Positions 59,224-64,000 of a DNA stretch of 64,000 bases are shown here, piece by piece. The notes under the pieces were generated by a model, which was not told where the DNA came from, searched no databases, and saw only the letters and a list, made by a program, of their open reading frames with translations. Location: NCBI RefSeq assembly GCF_004000865.1, contig NZ_BIMB01000003.1, positions 124,001-188,000 of the forward strand, in the 5' to 3' direction. The number at the start of each line of letters is the position of its first letter. The stretch's first letter is position 1. The translations under genes were made by a program, and so were the position numbers. The DNA comes from Paenibacillus elgii NBRC 100335 (GTDB taxonomy: Bacteria > Bacillota > Bacilli > Paenibacillales > NBRC-103111).

Positions 59224-62200
59224 TTAGAGCATTGCGCTGGAGGCTCTGCTAACTTCAATCATCCGCTTAATCTGATCGGTCACCTTTCGGGAATACATCT
59301 GGTCAAACGTCTCAGCGGGAATCTCTTGCGCCAGCAGCGGTCTGAGCACATCCGCTTCAAATTTAGCCCAATCATCCCGATTGTAGATAAAGGTGCCGAA
59401 CCCTTTTCCTGGAGTAAAGTACATATACTCTTGACTATAGTCGTCCATCTGGGACAAGCCGCAGATCTGACAATGAACCTCCAGCCAGTACAATTCTTTC
59501 TGCGTCAAACGCTCCTCGAACTCCCGGCGCACTCCCCATACATCACTGATTAGCGAAAACATCCCTTGAATTTCCATAGGAGGCACAAGCTCCGGATATA
59601 TCCCGTGCACAAGGCCAGGAACCAGCATAAATTGACGAAGGGCATCCGGCAAGGCAAACCCTAATTCCTCTTCAGCCTTCGCAATCATGTCCTCCCTGAA
59701 CGAAAGGGAGAGAATGGGCCCGAACTCCTTTTCCACTTGCGAGTTGAATTGGCTAAATGTTTCGTATGCCTTGTGGTACCGGGTCACTGCCTCCATAGCG
59801 GTTTCCTGTGCAGGTGCCTGTACATATTCTTGATCGACTTCATGGCTGTTTTTCGCAAATGACTGATACTCTGCCGAGTTGATCGCTTTAGCCAGTCGAG
59901 GCTCGTCTCTTAGATACGGTGACCCTATGGTCTGCATCCGCTGAAGAAAAGCAAAGGCCTTCGATCTCTCAGCAGAATCAAATTCACTCAGCTTCAGCAG
60001 CACAAGCGCTCGGGTGTCATAGAAATGTTCAAGTACCGCTTCGCCCTCGTTCGGTTCCACCGCTTGGAAGCAAGCCCTTACATGTTCCCAGGCTGTCAGA
60101 CATTCTTCTTTGGATGCGGCGTGCTCCATTAGCTCCCGTGCGAGCATATTATGGCAAGCGCGCAGCGTTTGGCGGGGCTCCGGCCGGTAGTTGAACAACA
60201 TCCTCGGGGAGATATAGGCAATCGCTTCACGGCAGGCTTCGAGCGCTTCTTCTACTCGACCCAATTGATACAGCGCATTCCGCTTGCAGTCGTAGATCCA
60301 GCTCATGTGCGTGACCTCCACATCCGTGGAATCTGAGGCGAGCTCCTCCATTTGGAACACCAAGTCGAGAACTTCCTCATGTTCCTCCGCATCCATATGA
60401 GCCTGCGCCTCTTTCACCAGCCTCTCAAACTGATCGAGATCGAAGGTCTTGTCATTTTCTTGGGTTTCTTCCTCGTTTGAATCGTATTCGTTCTCGTCAT
60501 CCTCCTCATCGTATTCCAAATCCTCTCTGGTTCCTGCAGCAAGCCACAGCCGGTGGACAAAATCTCCGTCGCCATATTGAGTGAACCATTCCAGCACCAG
60601 ATACTTGCCGTTCACTTCCCATACTTTGCTAAGGTTGTTATCACCCCAGCGCAGCATGATGGACGCACCGGGCAGCGGGTCGCCAAAAGAATCGGAAAGA
60701 CGGTCAGCGATTACTGTAAAATACTGTTCGAACGCACTTCTTTCCCAGTCGGCGAGGAAATGATAATGCCCATAATGCTCCTCGCTCACATAGGTGCCGG
60801 CCAGGACCTCCATCGCGCCTCTTTTTTTATACTCGTCGATCTCATCTTCATCCTCTTCCGATAGATCGTACACATCCCGTTCATACCAGTCGTAGGGGTA
60901 AAAATCTCTAGGTTCCGCATTCAAGAGAGCTTGTGCGGCAGCCGTAATATCTCCCTCCCAATACTGGATATCCTCAAAATGCTGGGCAGGCTGCTTGCGC
61001 AAAAACGGGCTCTCCACTAAAAATGTATCCCGCTCTCCTTCGTTTTGCCAAGCAATTCTTCCCTCGGCATTGAAGAGTTGCAAGGAATGCTCCTGCGGAT
61101 TCCCCGTCTCCTCTACCCGCAGTCTGCAAACATCCCTTCCGGCTGCGTCCACGTAGACGACTTCGCCCTTCCGGACAAGAAACGGAGCCATTCCCTTGCC
61201 GCCATAAAAGCCCATCACCCAGCCTTCATGATCCGTCAGTGGCTCCACATAAGGCATCTCCCGGAACTGGCCGTCCATCGTAAGGATCCCCCATTGCTCC
61301 TTGTGAAGAACGATACTCGCGCCACACTCATGAAAAGGATCGGCCCAAGCGTACTGTGCCGGAATCACCATCGTACCGGTACGGTCGAAGAAGCCGATAC
61401 CTCCGCCATAAGGCACATCTTGTTTTGCCAGGCCGCACACCATTTGGTCCGAAATGGACGTTCCCTCGATGACCACGTCGCCCTTTGTATTGAGATAACC
61501 CTTTTTTATGTTCATCATATCGGAATAATCACTGAAAAAAGCGAGCCCCTCTTCGTTGAACTCTTCGATACATGAATAGGTCGGCTTCACGATCCATTCG
61601 CCTTGTGTATCGATCAATCCCCATAGTTTACCTTTCCTGGCAGGGGCTATGCCATCGCTTGTATACATGCGGATATCTGCAAATTGTGGGGCAATCGTCA
61701 TTTCGCCTTTCGTATTGATCACCCCACAAGCGGAGCTCCCCTGCTTTTTCACGGCAGCCAGACCGATCGGCGAAAAGAAACCTGCCTCGTCAAACGGCCC
61801 TTCGATGACGACTTGTCCCATACTATCGATATAAGCATATCCATTGTGCAATCGAACCGCCGCCAAGCCTGCGTGAAATGGCAGCCCCTCCTCAAACTGG
61901 GGTTGGATTTTGATTTCCCCATTCAGGTCTACGTAGCCCCATAGCCCTTCTTTTTTGAATCTGGCCATGCCCTCCTCGCCAAAAATGCGCGCATCCTCCA
62001 AAGTCGGCTCGATCAACCAGCGGCCGTTTTGATCCAGATACCCCCATTTTTCGTTTAAGTCTTGGGCTGCGGTAATGTAACCTCCCTTACCATTTGAAGT
62101 AAAGTTATGTACTTTAAGCAAATTCGGCTCGCGAACAAGATTTCCGTTCACGTCAATCAGCGCATAACGTAGTCCGAGCGATTTTGCAAATGAAAAACGT

Positions 62201-62241
62201 ACGACATAGGGCGGATGAACCACGTTGCTATTTTCCGTCAT
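59224..62241 (-). CDS. Large WG-repeat protein with C-terminal SMI1/KNR4-like domain
   Basis: This protein of 1005 residues has no signal peptide. About nine WG beta-repeats fill residues 20-370 (KWGYLDQNGRWLIEP, LWGYVDLNGEIKIQP, LWGLIDTQGEWIVKP). Then come a region with a DWERSAFEQYFTVIADRLSDS segment, an acidic low-complexity tract near 580-610, a helical TPR-like part to about 790, and from about 850 a SMI1/KNR4-like domain (EEELGFALPDALRQFM, then ISDVWGVRREF). SMI1 domains often serve as immunity proteins against polymorphic toxins, but here it is one part of a larger scaffold. It overlaps the LysR gene by 4 bases. Confidence 0.75.
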   Translation of the reverse strand: MTENSNVVHPPYVVRFSFAKSLGLRYALIDVNGNLVREPNLLKVHNFTSNGKGGYITAAQDLNEKWGYLDQNGRWLIEPTLEDARIFGEEGMARFKKEGLWGYVDLNGEIKIQPQFEEGLPFHAGLAAVRLHNGYAYIDSMGQVVIEGPFDEAGFFSPIGLAAVKKQGSSACGVINTKGEMTIAPQFADIRMYTSDGIAPARKGKLWGLIDTQGEWIVKPTYSCIEEFNEEGLAFFSDYSDMMNIKKGYLNTKGDVVIEGTSISDQMVCGLAKQDVPYGGGIGFFDRTGTMVIPAQYAWADPFHECGASIVLHKEQWGILTMDGQFREMPYVEPLTDHEGWVMGFYGGKGMAPFLVRKGEVVYVDAAGRDVCRLRVEETGNPQEHSLQLFNAEGRIAWQNEGERDTFLVESPFLRKQPAQHFEDIQYWEGDITAAAQALLNAEPRDFYPYDWYERDVYDLSEEDEDEIDEYKKRGAMEVLAGTYVSEEHYGHYHFLADWERSAFEQYFTVIADRLSDSFGDPLPGASIMLRWGDNNLSKVWEVNGKYLVLEWFTQYGDGDFVHRLWLAAGTREDLEYDEEDDENEYDSNEEETQENDKTFDLDQFERLVKEAQAHMDAEEHEEVLDLVFQMEELASDSTDVEVTHMSWIYDCKRNALYQLGRVEEALEACREAIAYISPRMLFNYRPEPRQTLRACHNMLARELMEHAASKEECLTAWEHVRACFQAVEPNEGEAVLEHFYDTRALVLLKLSEFDSAERSKAFAFLQRMQTIGSPYLRDEPRLAKAINSAEYQSFAKNSHEVDQEYVQAPAQETAMEAVTRYHKAYETFSQFNSQVEKEFGPILSLSFREDMIAKAEEELGFALPDALRQFMLVPGLVHGIYPELVPPMEIQGMFSLISDVWGVRREFEERLTQKELYWLEVHCQICGLSQMDDYSQEYMYFTPGKGFGTFIYNRDDWAKFEADVLRPLLAQEIPAETFDQMYSRKVTDQIKRMIEVSRASSAML

Positions 62242-63143
62242 GATAGCTTCTCCTCTGTATTAAATAGTTTGGATAGCGTCTCAAAATATTGTACCACGAC
62301 CTCGCGGAATTCCAGAGCAGCCCGCGAAATGTACCGGCTCCTGTGCCATAATAAAGCGATCTCCCGTACCAATTCGTGATCCTCTACCTGAAGATAGTGA
62401 ATATCTTCCCGCGGATTCCTTGCCGTGCTTGGTATAAAGCCTATGCCAATCTCTGCTTCCACAAGAGCGCTTAGTCGAGCAGGCTCGTTCCCTTCATACA
62501 CATATTTAGGCGCAAACCCAGCCGATTTGCATACGGAGTCCACTAAATCGCGAGTGAGGTACCCTCTCTTTACACCGACGAACCATTCGTCCTTAAGTTC
62601 CGTCAAGGATACGCTGCTTCGGTCTGCCAGCCGATGCCCCTTTGGAACAGCTACAAGAATGGGATCGTAATACACGATTTGACATTCAATGTCATCCCCT
62701 TGTATAGGAGGCGAGGACAAGCAGAAATCGACCTCCCCCCGATGGAGAAGCGTAACCATTTCCTGTGTGGTCAGCATTTGCACGTGAAACTGGATATGGG
62801 GATGCTTTTTCCGAAACTCTCGAAGAATATTGGGCAGCTTGCTTGCGTTGGTCACCGCCAATTCGATTGTGCCATGCTCCGGGCTGGACAAATCGCTAAG
62901 CTCCTGCTTCCCCTGTTCCAATTCAAATAAAGCCCTTTCCGCACGACGAAGGAATCTGCTTCCGAACTCATTCAATCGCAGCTTCCTCCCTGTTCGATCG
63001 AATAGAGGGACCCCCAGATCCTCCTCCAGACGTTGGATCGTTTTGCTTAGCGACGATTGAGTAACGTGCAGACTTCGTGCCGCTTCGGTCACATGCTCCA
63101 ATCGAGCTACCGCAAGAAAATATTGCAGTTGAAGAAGCTCCAT
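62238..63143 (-). CDS. LysR-family transcriptional regulator
   Basis: This protein of 301 residues has the helix-turn-helix MELLQLQYFLAVARLEHVT with HVTQSSLSKTIQRLEEDLG, then a periplasmic-binding-like effector domain. GGAGG 7 bases before 63143 decides the start over 63161. Its stop overlaps the start of the WG-repeat gene (ATGA), so the two proteins are made together. It is divergent from the MFS gene at 63257, its likely target, with inverted repeats between. Confidence 0.88.
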   Translation of the reverse strand: MELLQLQYFLAVARLEHVTEAARSLHVTQSSLSKTIQRLEEDLGVPLFDRTGRKLRLNEFGSRFLRRAERALFELEQGKQELSDLSSPEHGTIELAVTNASKLPNILREFRKKHPHIQFHVQMLTTQEMVTLLHRGEVDFCLSSPPIQGDDIECQIVYYDPILVAVPKGHRLADRSSVSLTELKDEWFVGVKRGYLTRDLVDSVCKSAGFAPKYVYEGNEPARLSALVEAEIGIGFIPSTARNPREDIHYLQVEDHELVREIALLWHRSRYISRAALEFREVVVQYFETLSKLFNTEEKLS

Positions 63144-63199
63144 CTCCCCACCTCCATTCATTCCTTCATGTCAATGAAATCATAACATAAAATGCGTTG

Positions 63200-63222
63200 G
63201 AGTAAATACTCGATTTCAAGTA
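63200..63222. promoter_or_regulatory. Inverted repeats between LysR and MFS genes
   Basis: GAGTA-AA-TACTC at 63200-63211 overlaps TACT-N8-AGTA at 63207-63222. The second fits the T-N11-A pattern of LysR binding sites. It lies about midway between the two divergent start codons. Confidence 0.45.
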
Positions 63223-63256
63223 CGATATCTTTAAAACACTTCGGGGGGACTCCAAA

Positions 63257-64000
63257 ATGAATGCTCGCAGCAGGTGGTTGATGATTTCCGTTGGACTGGG
63301 GATACTATTGAACCCATTAAATTCTTCGATGGTTTCCGTTGCTATTCCCAGGCTGCAAAATGGATTCCAGCTTGACTTTACTGTTGTTTCCTGGGTTATT
63401 TTTACCTTCTATATTGCAAGTGCTGTGGCTCAACCTGTCATGGGAAGGGCCAGCGATTTATTCGGCCGCAGGAAAATATTTCTTACCGGGCTTGTTATAG
63501 CCTTCATTGCCTCATTATTAGCTCCACTATCGCCGAACTTTGGATGGCTCATCGTGTTCCGCATTGTGCAATCCATCGGGACAAGCATGATGATTTCCGT
63601 TGGAATGGCCATTGTGCGAATTCATATTACGGAGAAACAAGCGACTGCGGTGTCCGTTTTATCCATCTTCCAATCCGGGGCGGCAGCCATTGGCCCTTTT
63701 ATTGGCGGGGTTTTGATTCATTGGTGGGATTGGCCCGGTATCTTTTTCGTTAATATTCCGTTCGTGGTGGCGAGCTTTCTATGGTCTTGGAGGATAATTC
63801 CTAAAGACGAGACGCCAACATCCGTTGAACGCAAAATGTCCTTTCGCAAATGGCTGAATTTGATTGATGCGCCAGGGATTCTGCTCTTCACTGTGGGGCT
63901 GATTGCCCTGCTTGTCGGAATACTGTCGGCAAAATCATCCGGACATGTTTCATCTGGGTATGTCATTACCGGGTTGATCGGCCTCGTTGTACTGGGAGCC
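63257..64000 (+). CDS. MFS drug-resistance-type transporter (DHA2 family), 3' end outside window
   Basis: The frame opens with MNARSRWLMISVGLGILLN and runs off the window. At least seven hydrophobic segments are present. Family motifs are LNSSMVSVAIPRL (motif D1-like) and GRASDLFGRRKIFLTG (motif A) near residue 70, and GPFIGGVLIHWWDWPGIFFVNIP (motif C and the WRWIF-like region). These point to the 14-helix EmrB/QacA group of proton-coupled exporters. GGGGGG lies about 8 bases before the ATG. It is probably regulated by the divergent LysR gene. Confidence 0.85.
   Translation, partial: MNARSRWLMISVGLGILLNPLNSSMVSVAIPRLQNGFQLDFTVVSWVIFTFYIASAVAQPVMGRASDLFGRRKIFLTGLVIAFIASLLAPLSPNFGWLIVFRIVQSIGTSMMISVGMAIVRIHITEKQATAVSVLSIFQSGAAAIGPFIGGVLIHWWDWPGIFFVNIPFVVASFLWSWRIIPKDETPTSVERKMSFRKWLNLIDAPGILLFTVGLIALLVGILSAKSSGHVSSGYVITGLIGLVVLGA

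Overview
The window looks like chromosome from a Paenibacillus-type Firmicute. The signs are strong AGGAGG-like ribosome sites, a copper-amine-oxidase N-domain protein, YesMN-type sugar sensing with CUT1 ABC transporters, and a Bacillus yng-like leucine catabolic operon. No rRNA, tRNA or CRISPR array was seen. Most of the window has mixed GC, but bases 1-2200 are clearly more A/T-rich.

Bases 1-17350 hold a specialised-metabolite locus. An MFS exporter (cut by the window edge) and an ATP-grasp ligase lie in the A/T-rich block. A terminator and a good sigma-A promoter follow, then three large genes in one operon: a dimodular NRPS (C-A-PCP-C-A-PCP), a PKS module (KS - degenerate AT - ACP) and a second NRPS (C-A-PCP-C*). 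The second NRPS adenylation domain reads as glycine-specific. The PKS acyltransferase has lost its GHS active-site motif. The last condensation domain has lost its HH catalytic motif. No thioesterase is present. IS6-type and possibly IS3-type transposase scraps close the block. I cannot match this assembly line to a known product.

Bases 17400-20760 hold a secreted YVTN beta-propeller protein, divergent from an OmpR-type two-component pair. Bases 21200-34300 are a glycan-utilisation locus: a lipoprotein, a YesM-like kinase and a YesN-like regulator, then a CUT1 binding protein, two permeases, a secreted beta-propeller glycosidase, a GH2 enzyme and an aldose-epimerase-like protein.

Bases 34500-38250 are a decay zone: a MarR gene with a damaged start, a nitroreductase remnant, an NmrA-like gene with an internal deletion, a TetR gene and an SLH-like fragment. 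Next come a TetR regulator and a tiny membrane protein, each preceded by the same TGAATGAAT/ATTCATTCA operator. A LysR - sulfite-oxidase-like (interrupted by an in-frame TGA) - flavin amine oxidase cluster follows.

Bases 43000-52450 form a minus-strand operon for leucine degradation: branched-chain keto acid dehydrogenase E1alpha, E1beta and E2, acyl-CoA dehydrogenase, methylcrotonyl-CoA carboxylase (biotin carboxylase, small biotinyl protein, carboxyltransferase), HMG-CoA lyase and enoyl-CoA hydratase. It has a recognisable promoter with an overlapping palindrome, and a terminator. The right end carries a RidA protein, a SAM methyltransferase, a two-component system divergent from a DJ-1/PfpI - DUF2306 - secreted DJ-1/PfpI operon, a 1005-residue WG-repeat/SMI1-KNR4-like protein co-transcribed with a LysR regulator, and a divergent MFS exporter cut by the window end.
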